NCBI RefSeq assembly: GCF_024868665.1
Contig: NC_079891.1
Location: 19,222,471 to 19,286,470 of the forward strand
DNA: 64,000 nucleotides
Source: Triplophysa rosa
Taxonomy: Eukaryota > Chordata > Actinopteri > Cypriniformes > Nemacheilidae
Direction of reading: 5' to 3'
The notes below the pieces were generated by a model that saw nothing but the letters and a program-made list of their open reading frames with translations, searched no databases and was not told the DNA's origin. Below, piece after piece: positions 1 through 10,189 of the stretch. The position numbers were made by a program, and so were the translations under genes. How positions within the stretch are numbered: the stretch's first letter is position 1; the number at the start of each line of letters is the position of its first letter.

Positions 1-540
1 GTAGGATTTCTGTGAAATAAAATGCATAATCCTGAAGCAATAATACCCAATTAATGGAGAAGGGATGCCTCTTTATAGAACATAAAGTAGTTATTTTATT
101 TTCATTTAATGTGTCCATTTATGAGGAATATGTAGCGTTATGGATGTGACAATCCTGAAAATGGCACTTACCTGACTATGAAAAATCATGCACTAAAAAT
201 TAAACAAATGCTTTACAAATTTGAAGAAAGATCTCACATGGGTATTTGAACCACCAAATGTTAATATCTGTGCTGTTACAAAAGTAAAAACCGTTGGTAA
301 AAACTTTATTTTTTCATGGTAAGGTTGACATTTTCACGGAATTGCCCTGATGTTCCGAATATGGTAAGAGCCGTTACATTTTGTCACGAATGCAGTGGAA
401 AAGAACCTAATAGCAGACAGCAATGAAGGGATAACAAAAAGACTTTAATAAAACAAAAACCCTCGATGAGGGACAAACACAATAACCAAGGCTTTTCAAA
501 AGGACAAAGAAACACTTCCCGCAATGGGGCAAAACTGAAA
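1..540. other. AT-rich non-coding flank
   Basis: No gene is recognised. The first ~30 bases resemble the stretch near 39895-39925, so the window probably opens inside an interspersed repeat whose other part lies outside. The remainder is AT-rich with no convincing coding or repeat signature. Confidence 0.4.
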
Positions 541-828
541 CCTATTCGCACAGGCTTAGTATTATCTGGGGACCTCTGGTCATTTGTAATAATCGCAGAG
601 ATTGTCTGTGATCTTAATCCCGTGCGAAACGGCCATGTCTATAATTTGTCAAGTAAAAATTCCCCCACAAATTCCCTACCATATTTTGACGAACACCGAG
701 GTCCTGTGATAATATTAGTACAGTGCGAATTGGCATCTCTGCGATTTGAAATTTTGAACAAGATTTGGCGGGATCGTAGCTCATTTTTCAGTAGGGGTTC
801 AATCTTCAACTGGCTGGCAGGAGCTGAC

Positions 829-883
829 ACTGGCAGGTCACGTGACCCGGCACTCCCGCCACTGGCAGGTCAAGTGACCCGGC
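829..883 (-). repeat. Two 32-bp GTCACGTGAC units
   Basis: Two inverted copies of the 32-bp unit that is repeated six times at 4531-4722. The first carries the perfect palindrome GTCACGTGAC at 837-846. In the second the core has changed to GTCAAGTGAC. Confidence 0.75.
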
Positions 884-890
884 ACTTAAC

Positions 891-1300
891 AGCTAAACAG
901 AGCCAGAAGATGCGCCGATTTTCACGCGTTCCCACAGCTCTTCTGTATAAAATTTTTAATATTTTTTATTTTGCATTTGTTTATATGGATGTCAAGCTTG
1001 TCCATGAGAAACATGTTGTGTGGAGGTTTTGCGTTTTAAAGCGCTCAAAATACGGTGAGAACAACTGGCAGGTGGCGCTTGTACTGTCAGCTAAACAGAG
1101 CCAGAAGATGCGCAGACTTTCACGCGTTCTCGCAGCTCTTCTGTATAGAAATTGTAATATTTTTTATTCTGCGTTTGTTCGTATGGATGTGTTCTTGTGC
1201 ATGCACAACATTTTGTGTGGAGTTTTTGCATTTTTAAGCGCTCAAAGTACGGTGAGAACAACTGGCAGGTGGCAGTTGCAATGTCAGCTAAACAGAGCAG
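891..1300 (-). repeat. Tandem ~198-bp repeat, two copies
   Basis: The word AGCTAAACAG recurs at 891, 1089 and 1286, giving periods of 198 and 197 bases. Both units run through GCGTT(C), an AT-rich centre, a TATGGATGT block, GCGCTCAAA and AACAACTGGCAGGTGGC. The single inverted counterpart is at 4336-4530 and a decayed fragment lies at 1973-2071. Different substitutions in the two units show the duplication is not brand new. Confidence 0.8.
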
Positions 1301-1330
1301 GAGAAACCACTGGCTTTCACACAGCTCTCC

Positions 1331-1972
1331 CAAATATAATTGATCAGATGAAGTTAATAAATAACAACTAAAAATATTTGTACTATTTCTTTCTTAATCG
1401 TTATAAAATAATGTTGTTTGTTTTGAACTGATTGATTAAAGATTTTTTTTAAATACTGTATGTAAATTTTATAGTTCATAAAAACGAATGTTTGATTATT
1501 CATTTAGATAAAGATCAATGGAAAGTATTTTAAACATATTTTATAAGTCACAGGTTTTAATGGTAAAAAATGGTATTATTGGTAAAATGTTTCATGACGG
1601 CATTTTAATGTAAACTCTGTAATGTTTTATGTTTTGTTCAGCATACACAGGTAGCTGTGCATAATTCACGCTTTAAGGTGATGCGCTCACAATATAACAA
1701 TGCCATTGCAAGAAGCAATGGCGCTTCTATGCCTCAGCGAGGTGAAAAACACAAGCTCTCCTGGGCTTTAAAAATGATAAGTGTGTTTTCCACGCATATT
1801 AGCCTCCAACTCTTAAGTTTATTTTGGTTGATGTCCAATTTAATTTTTTGTAACCATAGGCTACTGTTCCGTTTACGAGAGTGTAGTTCTGAAAACACCC
1901 TCGCGTCTGGCGCCCGCCGGTCATTTTGCTCCTTCTAGGTAACCCCCTACTACAGTATGTCGCATATGCCAC
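1331..1972. other. Non-coding, nothing recognised
   Basis: AT-rich sequence with no convincing gene, repeat array or RNA. A 93-residue frame at 1657-1938 has no recognisable domain. Confidence 0.4.
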
Positions 1973-2071
1973 ATTATATTTTTTATTCAGAATTTGTTCG
2001 TATGGATGTCTTTTTATGCATGTAGGCCTCAAAATGTGATCAAATTTATGTCAGAACAACTGGCAGGTGTT
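1973..2071 (-). repeat. Decayed fragment of the 198-bp unit
   Basis: About 100 bases match the second half of the 198-bp unit (compare 1160-1273): TTTTTTATTC, TTGTTCGTATGGATGT and GAACAACTGGCAGGTG occur in the same order. The GCGCTC block is lost, so this is an old solitary remnant. Confidence 0.6.
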
Positions 2072-2391
2072 TGAAACTGCACATTGCTTTAAACGTATTT
2101 TTAATACAGAAACATAGCCTGGTGAGACCAAGCAAAGTATATTACGGATTACTTTAAGATAAAACTTCAGTAGCCTAAGCCTTAAAAAGACGGACAAACT
2201 TCAATGGTCTTTTTTACTAGCCTATTTGTAGCCTACTGCATTTTTAAAACTGTGATTATAACAATCCTTAGTCATAAAAACCCTTAATAAATGACTGAAC
2301 ACAGAATATAACAAAACAGATTCCAACAGTTCTGTAGGCCTACATAAAGAAAGTCACAGAGTGTCAGTCTTACTTTTTGCACATATAGGCC

Positions 2392-3178
2392 TGTCACGAG
2401 GCAGAAACACACAGATTCAGTTGCGGGGTGAAACAAGGGTTTTATTAGAGTCAAACACCAGGCTCTGCACTGGAAAAGTCCACACAGACAGGATCAGCCG
2501 AGGACCCAAGATGTCTTAGCTGGCTACGAGGCCAACTGGGAAAACCCAGCGTACGGCAGCGCCAGCAGAGGTGCAGGGCGACGGCAGCAGAAAGTCATCC
2601 ACTGTCCCAGCAAAGAGGGAAGGTAAGCGAAGAACCCCCCCGAGGATGAAGGCGAGGGCAGAGTAGGCAACCAACGTTCCAAGTACCTCCGTGGGCTGAA
2701 CCGGCAATCAGTCGTCGGTAGACACAGCTGGTACCGTGACACAGCCGGTACCGTAATCCAGGACCTGTTCTAGCCGGCGTGGTCGACTGAGCGTGGGACT
2801 GAGGGCCGGTGAACAATCCTTGAAGAGCTTGGGGTGATGAGGCCTTAATACTAAACAGTACAAGAGGAAAAGGTAATCCAACAGTACGCATACACACGAC
2901 AAGACAGAAACTAGAATCTAGGGCAAGGCAAGACTAGACTAGACTAGACTAGACTAGACTAGACGTTAGTTATCTGAGCGCAAGGTACGGGTATGACTAG
3001 AGTCAACGATCGCACAATAGGAGTGAGGAGTGGTAGAGAATACATAGGGAAAAACTAATGGACACCAGGTGAAAACACTGAGGGTAATGAGGGGCTGATG
3101 ATTAGCGGCTGGCTAGGCATACACACACATTCACCCAATAATGACAGAACAGACGAGTGCTACCCTCGGATCCCGACA
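2392..3178 (-). mobile_element. Solo LTR, probably Ty3/Gypsy type
   Basis: The 787-bp block starts TG and ends CA and is bracketed by the direct repeat TAGGCC (2386-2391 and 3179-3184), as expected for a retrovirus-like integration. Read on the minus strand it begins TGTCGGGATCCGAGG and has a polyadenylation signal AATAAA (complement of 2441-2446) near its 3' end. Several short frames inside have no domain. No gag-pol lies beside it, so it is a solo LTR left by recombination between two LTRs. Assignment to Gypsy rests on general resemblance to fish LTRs and is an inference. Confidence 0.65.
2931..2964. repeat. (AGACT)n microsatellite
   Basis: Nearly seven perfect AGACT units inside the solo LTR. 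Confidence 0.95.
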
Positions 3179-3184
3179 TAGGCC

Positions 3185-3600
3185 TACCTAACATACTATA
3201 CTTTTAAACATTCTTTTAGTTCAAGAAAGGTTTTTTCTGCTTGGAATCTGTGGAACCCCTCTGTCTTCCTGAGAATTAGAATGGTTATCTGTAAACAAGG
3301 GAAAACATAATTTTAAATCTTAACACAATTAAAAAAAACAGTGTGGTTTGTGAGAGTCATTTTTAAATGTATATGTTGCGAAGCATAATTCACATGCTAT
3401 ATTTACAATTTCTATCATTAGCTGTTGTATCATTACTGTATTCTTGAATTGTTTTATATGTATTATACCTCAGGGGTCATGACTTCCATAGCATAAGAAG
3501 GACTTGACAGATCTGTTTTTTTCAAATCCAAAACACTATAAACAGTGTTAATAATTCCCTCAGTCTATAACAAAGCACATGGAATATATTTTAGTGATTA
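3185..3600. other. Non-coding, nothing recognised
   Basis: AT-rich sequence with no gene or clear repeat boundary. Confidence 0.4.
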
Positions 3601-3601
3601 A

Positions 3602-3957
3602 TCATGAATGTTGGAATATTGACAATCTCTGCTGTAACAGTATTTTAAACATGGTATCACAGAAACAACGTAAATGCAGCTTGAATTTAGAAAACACGAG
3701 AAAACCATAACTTCCTGCTAACAAACAGAGAACTAGAGATACGTACAAATAAACAGTAGAACCGACAATGGATAAGGGGAAACTTAAATAGTGTCCAGAT
3801 AATGAGTCCAATAGAAAACAGGTGCAGATGAAATCAAAGATGACAGATGTGTGTGTGCAAAGAGTCATGGGAATTGGAGTCAGATGGGGAACATAGGGAA
3901 AACACAGAGGGAAAATACTTACACCGGCAGGGCCAGTTCTCCTCTGACGTGTCACAG
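3602..3957 (-). repeat. Unclassified LTR-like repeat fragment
   Basis: On the minus strand the stretch begins GTGACACGTCAG and is rich in pyrimidine-flanked short words (ATCTGCACCTGTTTTC, GGACACTATTTAAG) like other fish retroelement leader or LTR regions. It crosses a 117-residue open frame with no domain. No terminal repeat or target duplication was found, so the class is a guess. Confidence 0.3.
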
Positions 3958-4078
3958 CTGCACTCAGTGACTTTGATTAAAAGTTACTAAGTAAATGTTT
4001 ATGAAGAATAGGGAGAGCTTATTAGTTGTGATTTAGGAAGTAAGGGTTGTGAATAAGTAATGTTGTAAGTGCCAGGTT

Positions 4079-4289
4079 AAAGGGATAGTTCACCCTAAAA
4101 TGAAAATTCTGTCATGAATTACTCCAAACCTGTATACATTTCTCTGTTTGGTTGAACACAGAGAAAGATATTTGGATGAATGCTTGTAACCAAACAGTTC
4201 TTGGACCTCATTGACTACCATAGTAGGAAAACATACAATAATGCCCCAGAGCTGTTTACTGTCCTACATTCTTCAAAATATCTTCTTTT
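4079..4289 (+). mobile_element. TTAA-flanked MITE, 5' part
   Basis: Begins TTAAAGGGATAGTTCACCC, the start of a very abundant fish miniature element. The opposite end of a relative is at 52400-52571, where the complementary terminus ends ...TCACTTTAA. This copy loses similarity at about 4290, where the composite tandem element begins, so it was probably split by that insertion. A TTAA target suggests piggyBac-type mobilisation, by inference. Confidence 0.6.
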
Positions 4290-4760
4290 GTGTTTAACAG
4301 AACAAAAAAAATAATAATGTCATTTTTTAGAGCTGACAGTGCAACTGCCACCTGCCAGTTGTTCTCACCGTACTTTGAGCGCTTTAAAATGCAAAAACTC
4401 CACACAAAATGTTGTGCATGCACAAGAAGACATCCATACGAACAAATGCAGAATAAAAAAATATTTAATTTGTATTTATAAGAGCTGCGAGAACGCGTTA
4501 AAGTCTGCATCTTCTGGCTCTGTTTAGCTGAGTGCCGGGTCACGGTACCTGCCAGTGTTGGGAGTGCCGGGTCACGTGACCTGCCAGTGGCGGGAGTGCC
4601 GGGTCACGTGACCTGCCAGTGGCGGGAGTGCCGGGTCATGTGACCGGCCAGTGGCGGGAGTGCCGGGTCATGTGACCGGCCAGTGGCGGGAGTGCCGGGT
4701 CACGTGACCTGCCAGTGGCAGTTCATGCCAGCCAGCTGAAGATTGAACCCCCTCTCTCAT
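4290..4760 (+). repeat. Composite tandem-repeat element, copy 2
   Basis: Contains one 198-bp unit (4336-4530), the six-unit 32-bp array (4531-4722) and the tail GAAGATTGAACCCC. It is the inverted counterpart of 543-1330 with different copy numbers (1 x 198 and 6 x 32 here, 2 x 198 and 2 x 32 there). Similarity to an element end at 5470-5550 suggests the whole unit may extend that far. Confidence 0.7.
4531..4722 (+). repeat. Six 32-bp tandem units with GTCACGTGAC
   Basis: AGTGCCGGGT starts at 4531, 4563, 4595, 4627, 4659 and 4691, an exact 32-bp period. Units 2, 3 and 6 contain the palindrome GTCACGTGAC (4571-4580, 4603-4612, 4699-4708). Units 4 and 5 have GTCATGTGAC, and unit 1 has a changed core (GTCACGGTAC). 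The 10-mer contains the CACGTG E-box and equals the CLEAR consensus described for TFEB/MiT factors and resembles USF sites. Whether any factor binds is not shown by the sequence. Confidence 0.9.
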
Positions 4761-5044
4761 TTTTTCAAGGTTTCCGTGCGCCTTTTCAGTCATCTTTCGC
4801 AAAGAATGGAAGCTGCGTTGGAGTGTTTTCACAGTATTTTGGGTGCTGGGCTATGTCGCTACATACCAGACAACAATAATATTGGCAGAGAGAAAATATT
4901 CACTGTAAAAAAAACATGACAGGATCAGAAGAGCGAAACAAAAAAGAAGGAATATATGGAGATGGATGACATGCATGGCAGCATGCGGTAAGGAACATTC
5001 TTCTGTTTACATACAACTACACCTACAACGACAAGACTTTCAAG

Positions 5045-5140
5045 TAGGGCTGTCAACGGTAACGCGTTAACTCATGCGATTAATTATTTCAAATTAATGC
5101 GTGAAAAATATTTAACGCAATTAACGCAGCATCCGTTTGT
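5045..5140 (+). mobile_element. hAT-like terminal fragment
   Basis: TAGGGCTGTCAACGG followed by AACGCGTTAA and GCGATTAATTA is a common terminal sequence of fish hAT-type miniature elements. The matching far terminus was not located, so only the end is annotated. Confidence 0.45.
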
Positions 5141-5469
5141 TTTGACATCCTTTGTCTATCGTTACATTATGTAATCACTCTCTTATTCGTGTACAGGCTT
5201 TTAAACCACTTAAGCGCGATTTGAAACAGTTGCTTTGACATGTTCAATGAAGATAGCTTATAAACTGTGGGACGCGGCAAAACGCAACGCGAGGTCCAGC
5301 CTGGTGTGTACAGTAAAGGGCTAAAGGCTGCGTCAATGAATGAATCTCTGTCAGACAGCGCATCCGTGTTAAACTCTCTTTCGTGCCATGTTTATCTCCA
5401 TTTCCGGGAGATAAGTCAGTAAATTCGAGTAAAATCACAGAGTTCACTTATCCAGTGCGAATGCGCAAC

Positions 5470-5550
5470 ATGATCACAGACAATCTCTGCAATTATTACA
5501 AATGACCAGAGGTCCCCAGATAATACTAATCCCGTGCGAATAGGGTTTAA
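5470..5550 (+). repeat. Terminal module of the composite element
   Basis: GATCACAGACAATCTCTGC through CCCCAGATAATACTAATCCC and GTGCGAATAG is the inverted equivalent of 543-630 and of the right end at 11995-12069. It marks one boundary of the family that includes the E-box array. Confidence 0.65.
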
Positions 5551-5910
5551 GGCAAACTAATAAACTCACATTTGGGGACAGACGAAAGAACAAGGCAAGA
5601 CGATGACGAGAACACGAGGCTACACGAACACAGGTACATGAGCACGAACAATTACCAAGCACAGGACAATGAAACGTTGGGGAAAACAAACAAAGGATAA
5701 TTAACACAGGACAGGTGAGGGTAATGAAACACAGCCGGGGAAACAATACAGGAAATGAGAGGGGCCGGGCCAATGACAAGACAGGAGAAGGCACATGGAA
5801 TATCAAAAGATAAACACCCCATGGCTTCTCACACTAAACATAAGGGATCTGTCACGATCCTGCCACAAGACTAGAAAATCCTGAACAAGAAGGCAGGACC
5901 ATGACACATT
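5551..5910 (-). repeat. Retroelement-like fragment with terminal hairpin
   Basis: On the minus strand the block resembles fish LTR or leader sequence (CCTGTGTTAATTATCC and CCTCACCTGTCCTG words). At its right end TGTCACGATCCTGCC (5850-5864) pairs with GGCAGGACCATGACA (5892-5906), 13 of 15 positions complementary, around a 27-base loop. The element class is unclear. A terminal hairpin would fit several types. Confidence 0.35.
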
Positions 5911-6326
5911 TCTGTGAAATGCTTGCAGTATTAGACCAATCACTACGCACTGGTGAACTGGCCAATCATAGCACACCTCGCTTTTCAGAGCGATGAGCTT
6001 TGTAAAAAATCAGCACGTTTCAGAGAGGCGGCAAAGAGGAGATACAAACATGCACGGTATGTGGAAAATACAACGTTTTTTAAACTTTAAATGGTGTATA
6101 CACATTGCGTTACATCTAAAACAAACAATAATATTCGTTTTAGTCGTGCAATATGACTCCTTTAATACATTTATATTTTTAGATTTTATACTATTAATAT
6201 ACATTTTCACATCCTTTAGATGAAAATCATGGTAGTCAAGGTTACACAGACAGGTTGAAAGTTTATGCTGGAAGAGTTCCCCTTATCAAAAATAAGTATA
6301 CTTATTCATTTTTTTACGTATACTTA
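5911..6326. other. Non-coding, nothing recognised
   Basis: Low-complexity AT-rich sequence. Overlapping short frames on both strands at 5993-6223 have no domain. Confidence 0.35.
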
Positions 6327-6560
6327 CAGTGGCTTGCAAAAGTGTTCAACCCCCTTCATTTTATTCACATTTTGTTATGCTACTGCCTTATCTTAAACTA
6401 CTTTAAATGATTAATTTTTTACATTAATCTATACTCCATGCACAATAATGACAAAACAAAAAACTGATTTTTGACAGCTTTGCAAATTTATTAAAAATAA
6501 AAAACAAAAATAAGTACATTGCATAAGTATTCATACCATTTTCTGGGACACTTGAAATTT
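6327..6560 (+). mobile_element. Tc1-like transposon terminal fragment
   Basis: Starts CAGTGGCTTGCAAAAG right after a TA dinucleotide (6325-6326), as Tc1/mariner elements do, and continues with the typical CCCCCTTCATTTTATTC block. Only the outer ~230 bp is present. No transposase or opposite terminal repeat was seen nearby. Confidence 0.65.
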
Positions 6561-6904
6561 TGCTCAGAAGCATTAGTTTTGCTTGTTAATGTTTATACAC
6601 TTCGAGTGGAGTTAACCTGTGCCAAACAAAGACTCTGTCGAGTCCAAGTTGGTCGCTTAGCTCTCTCCATTTAGAAAACGCCACGCTGATATTAATCCTT
6701 GTTTTATTTCTTCGTTTGTCCATAAGCCTGCTTGCCTCATTTGGCCTACATTTACACGTTTTGGGTTTCCGTTACTCGCCCAAGCGTAATCGTGATCCAT
6801 AATAACAGAACAACAGATGCTGCGTCCCAGATGCTGTATAACCACTTCTGCATTTGTGTGTTGCTGTAGTTTCTATAACCTGAAACTGAGGGTAGTGTGG
6901 AGCA

Positions 6905-7200
6905 CAGCAGTTATGGCCTAATGGTTAGAGAGTCGGACTCGTGACCAGAAGGTTGCCGGTTCCATTCCCAGGGCCGGTGGGTAACAACTGAGGTGCCCTT
7001 GAGCAAGGCACCTTACCCCTACTTGCTCCCCGGGCGCTGCAGTGATAGCTGCCCACTGCTCCGGGTGTACGTGTGTTCACCACTTGCTGTGCGTGTGTTC
7101 ACTACTCAGTGGATGGGTTAAATGCAGAGGTCACATTTCGTTGCCTTGTACTTGTACTTGTACATGTGCAATGACAATGAAGTTGAATCTAATCTAAATT
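6905..7200 (+). mobile_element. tRNA-derived SINE
   Basis: A tRNA-like head carries an A box (TGGCCTAATGG, 6914-6924) and a B box (GGTTCCATTCC, 6959-6969) spaced as in RNA polymerase III promoters. A body with GAGGTGCCCTTGAGCAAGGC and GGGTTAAATGCAGAGG follows, then a short AATCT-type tail near 7190. The head is not a functional tRNA because the acceptor stem is not closed. The B box has one change from consensus (A for G), so the copy is probably not young. Confidence 0.75.
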
Positions 7201-7352
7201 ATCGGGCCATTATTTTAAATAGGAATTTCTCTGGATTTGCACATTCTTGGGAACATTTGGGATAATGTAAATATACAACTGCATGAAATATATCAAACTG
7301 TGCAAGTGATTTTTGGATATTTCATAACAAAAATCTTCCATATTGTGGCTTT

Positions 7353-7690
7353 AAGTAGTTTTTATACTGCAAGTGTACTTGTAGGTTATCTTTAGGTGTA
7401 CTGGTAGTTTACTAGTTCAAAACTTTTAGCACGTTTAGTCTAAGAAAGTACAATTTGAAGTTTACTCCCAGTAAACTATTAGTTAAGTAGTTTTTATACT
7501 GCAAGTGTACTTGTAGGTTATCTTTAGGTGTACTGGTAGTAGTAGGTGTACTGGTAGTTTACTAGTTTATTACTTGTAGCACAGTTGTCATTAATAAAAG
7601 TACACTTTAAAGTTTACTCTCAGTAAACTACTAAATTCTTAGTAAACTACTAGTTGCTTGTATTTTTATGTACATACTATTTAGATATTA
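7353..7690 (+). repeat. 132-bp tandem repeat
   Basis: AAGTAGTTTTTATACTGCAA starts at 7353 and again at 7485. Both units pass through GGTTATCTTTAGGTGTACTG and AGTTTACTAGTT. The second has a short internal duplication of GGTGTACTGGTAG. A partial third unit with the same AGTAAACTACTA ending runs to about 7690. Confidence 0.8.
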
Positions 7691-8769
7691 TTTTTGCACT
7701 TGAAATACTTGTAATATACCTCTAACTGTACATGTACAGGTGACTCAAAATCATTAATTACATTAACATATTAGTGTTCACCTTACTAGGAAAATATTAG
7801 GAAACACATACGTATCAGATTTTGAAGAAAGCTAAACCAACAAAATAAGTAAATTAAATTTTTTCAATTCAAATGTATTTCTATAGCACAATTTAAAACT
7901 TTCACAGCTTACAAATACATATTAATATCATAAGTATGTTAATATAATAAGTAGTGACATAAGTATAAAACAGAAAATTATGCAATAGACATAATAAATA
8001 GAAAACTTTTCTATATGGTAAATACAAAAAATAATAATCAAAGAGAGTCAAAACATTAATTTGTGGTCACATGTATAATAACTGTACAAAATATTTGTTA
8101 CAGGCATATATATTTTTGACATATAACAGAGCATTTATCATATATGTGAAAGGTTTTCAAGGTCATGCATTAATGTATTTTAAAACAATCACTTTTAGAA
8201 GCCTCCAAATTCAGTACGTGTTGAGAAACTTGACTTTCTCTCCCCGACAGGGGATTGGGTTTGACACAATCACAGTTCTGTAAGAAAGAAAAACAATATT
8301 ACAATCATACTTACATTACAAATATGAACAAGTGTACATGCCATTTAAAGAATCAGAAGCATCTTCTTTTTCGTACAAGTAACAGAGAAAAAAGGGTCTT
8401 AAATTGGAATAGTGTGTATAAAGTTATAAGAGACAACAATAAATAGTATCATAAACCATACAACAAAATGTATAGTTCTTTCATATAAAGAAGAATTCAC
8501 AAAGCAGTGTTTGTGAGTCTTTCAGCATTTGATAGGCATTACATTTCAGAATAAATAAAAGTTTGTTCTGATCTTAGAGTCTGATTGACCGAGCTGCATT
8601 TCTAATGAGCGGATATACAGACTAGAAGTGAATTTTTTATAAATACACCTTTAATCCATTGTATGACTTGAATGAAACAAACTGACACAAATTAGTGGTT
8701 CTGGTAGATTTTACGCCAGTATGCAACACGATACTTACTATGTATACTTCCACTTGTTTCAGAACCCAA
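7691..8769. other. Non-coding AT-rich sequence
   Basis: No gene recognised. Short frames at 8071-8283 and 8255-8446 are AT-rich and featureless. Confidence 0.35.
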
Positions 8770-9301
8770 TACGCCCTTTTCACATGACGTCACGCATCTT
8801 CCGTTCTGCCGCGAAGCAGTGTATCAATACTTCCGCTAGCAGTCCAGTTCATAAGGTGGCGGTAATGCACCTATAAGCTGATTTGCCAACCGCCAGTAAA
8901 ACTCAAGAAGAAGTATGTTACTTCCGCTAGCGCCTCAGAATGGAGTTTACCAAGTGGCTTGCACATCTGCCACAAATACGTCTAGATGATGTACAACGTC
9001 TTGCAGACAAATTTTCGCTAAAGACAAGATCAAAGCTATAGAAAGGATACAAATTCTTCGTTGAACAGTACCTGTTTGATTATGAAGGTAAGTGTTTTGT
9101 TTTCTTTTTGTGTTAGTGAAGGTGCTAGGATAAGTACTTGAATACGTGTTCTGTCAGTTTTTTTCTCACTGTTGTTAAATTCCAGCGCGACGGCAAAATG
9201 GAAGTTCTTCTTCTTCTTCTTGTTTGTTGCAAGACGGATGTTATGATACACTGCTTTGCAAAAAGGCGGAAGTTAAGTGACGTCATTGTGAAAAGGGCGT
9301 A
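8770..9301 (+). mobile_element. MITE with TACGCCCTTTTCAC inverted ends
   Basis: The left end TACGCCCTTTTCACATGACG (8770 on) is mirrored by ...CGTCATTGTGAAAAGGGCGTA at the right (to 9301). The 532-bp body contains the GGTGGCGGTAATGCACC word common in fish repeats and a short coding remnant with a splice donor (8940-9087). That implies descent from an autonomous element that encoded a multi-exon protein. No clear target duplication is visible. Confidence 0.75.
8940..9087 (+). pseudogene. First-exon remnant of a transposon protein
   Basis: An ATG at 8940 opens a frame reading MEFTKWLAHLPQIRLDDVQR, stopped by TAG at 9039-9041. The same frame then continues as KGYKFFVEQYLFDYE up to GAAG/GTAAGTG, a strong splice donor at 9088. 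The pattern resembles the N-terminal exon of fish transposon proteins that carry a YqaJ-type nuclease domain (ISL2EU group). That assignment is from memory and tentative. The in-frame stop and the lack of following exons make it non-functional. Confidence 0.5.
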
Positions 9302-10089
9302 TTTCTGCAAATGAAAGTGAAACTTAGTCTACACAATCCAGTCTATGGAGTAACACTAAAAGCTATTTTTAAATCAAACATTCACAACAGACCAAATTTA
9401 CCATACCAATGCAAATCACTAGTTGTGGAATTCATGTTTAAATCTCCCTACTAGTCTATATTATACCCACAACAACATTAACTCGTCTACAAATAATCAA
9501 AACAATTAGCAGTTGCTAGTTTGCTAATCTTAGTTCAACACAGTGGAGAAATTTTATTACAGTCCTATCAAGTAATGTTAACCTGGAATTTACGTAACAC
9601 TGCTGTTATGTCATTGAACAATGAAAATTAAACCCTTCAGCGATAAAAATATATTAGAAAAGCACCAACATACCTCACCGTGCTTCTTCACTTTCATTCA
9701 CTCCGTCAGTGTTCAGATGGACTCCACCTACAGGTTGAACTGTGTAACTGCGCACAAGCAGTACCATACACACATGTAATTTACACTTGTAAGTACTTGA
9801 ATATGTTAAGTTTAATCACGTTATATAATTCAGAGTTGTCATTGCTTAGTTAAACTAAGAAAATAAAAAATGTCAAATCAAAATAAATACTTTTTCAAAG
9901 CAAGCATTTAAGTTCCACACATTTGTATTTATTTTATTCCAAGCCAAATCAGACTTGTTACTGTGTAAACTAAAAGATGTAAGTTATAAGACAGTGTGAA
10001 AAACTAGAAGAAAATATGAAGATTCTGAAGTACGTAAAACTATTAACTTAAATTAAAATAAACTTTACTTGCTGTGGCAAAACTTGGCA
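9302..10089. other. Non-coding, nothing recognised
   Basis: AT-rich sequence without gene, RNA or repeat array. Confidence 0.35.
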
Positions 10090-10189
10090 CTTGGTTGCTT
10101 AAGTGTTTTTAGGTGGTTGCTATTGTGTTGCCAAGGCATTCTGGGTCATTGCAAAGGTGTTGTAAGGTGGTTTCTAGGTTGCTCTAAAG
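10090..10189 (+). repeat. Imperfect GGTTGCT/AGGTGGTT repeat
   Basis: Short degenerate words (TTGGTTGCT, AGGTGGTTGCTA, AGGTGGTTTCTAGGTTGCT) repeat for ~100 bp. This is a common simple repeat in fish genomes and it ends where the hAT terminus begins. Confidence 0.5.

Larger units (their letters stand above)
543..1330 (-). repeat. Composite tandem-repeat element, copy 1 (inverted)
   Basis: Read on the minus strand this stretch has the same order of modules as 4290-4760 on the plus strand: a ~198-bp unit, then a 32-bp unit rich in CACGTG palindromes, then a tail that begins with the bases read as GAAGATTGAACCCC. Its outer end (543-630) carries a terminal module with TTCGCAC and TTAGTATTATCTGGGGACC, found again inverted at 5470-5550 and in a related form at 11580-12069. 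A 301-residue open frame crosses it (466-1371) but is an accident of the repeat. The family name is not recognised. It looks like a non-autonomous DNA element with variable internal tandem arrays. Confidence 0.65.

Noticed and set aside
466..1371. A 301-residue open frame
   Set aside because: It runs through the tandem 198-bp repeat units and translates the repeat twice. No domain, and the composition is that of non-coding DNA.
4531..4722. A CRISPR-like array
   Set aside because: The units are contiguous head-to-tail with no variable spacers, in a eukaryotic repeat.
6657..6845. A 62-residue minus-strand frame with an even composition
   Set aside because: It looked protein-like (WASNGNPKRVN, GLWTNEEIKQGL) but no family could be recognised and there is no flanking exon.
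6907..6980. A tRNA gene
   Set aside because: A and B boxes are present, but the stems do not close and the sequence continues into a SINE body.
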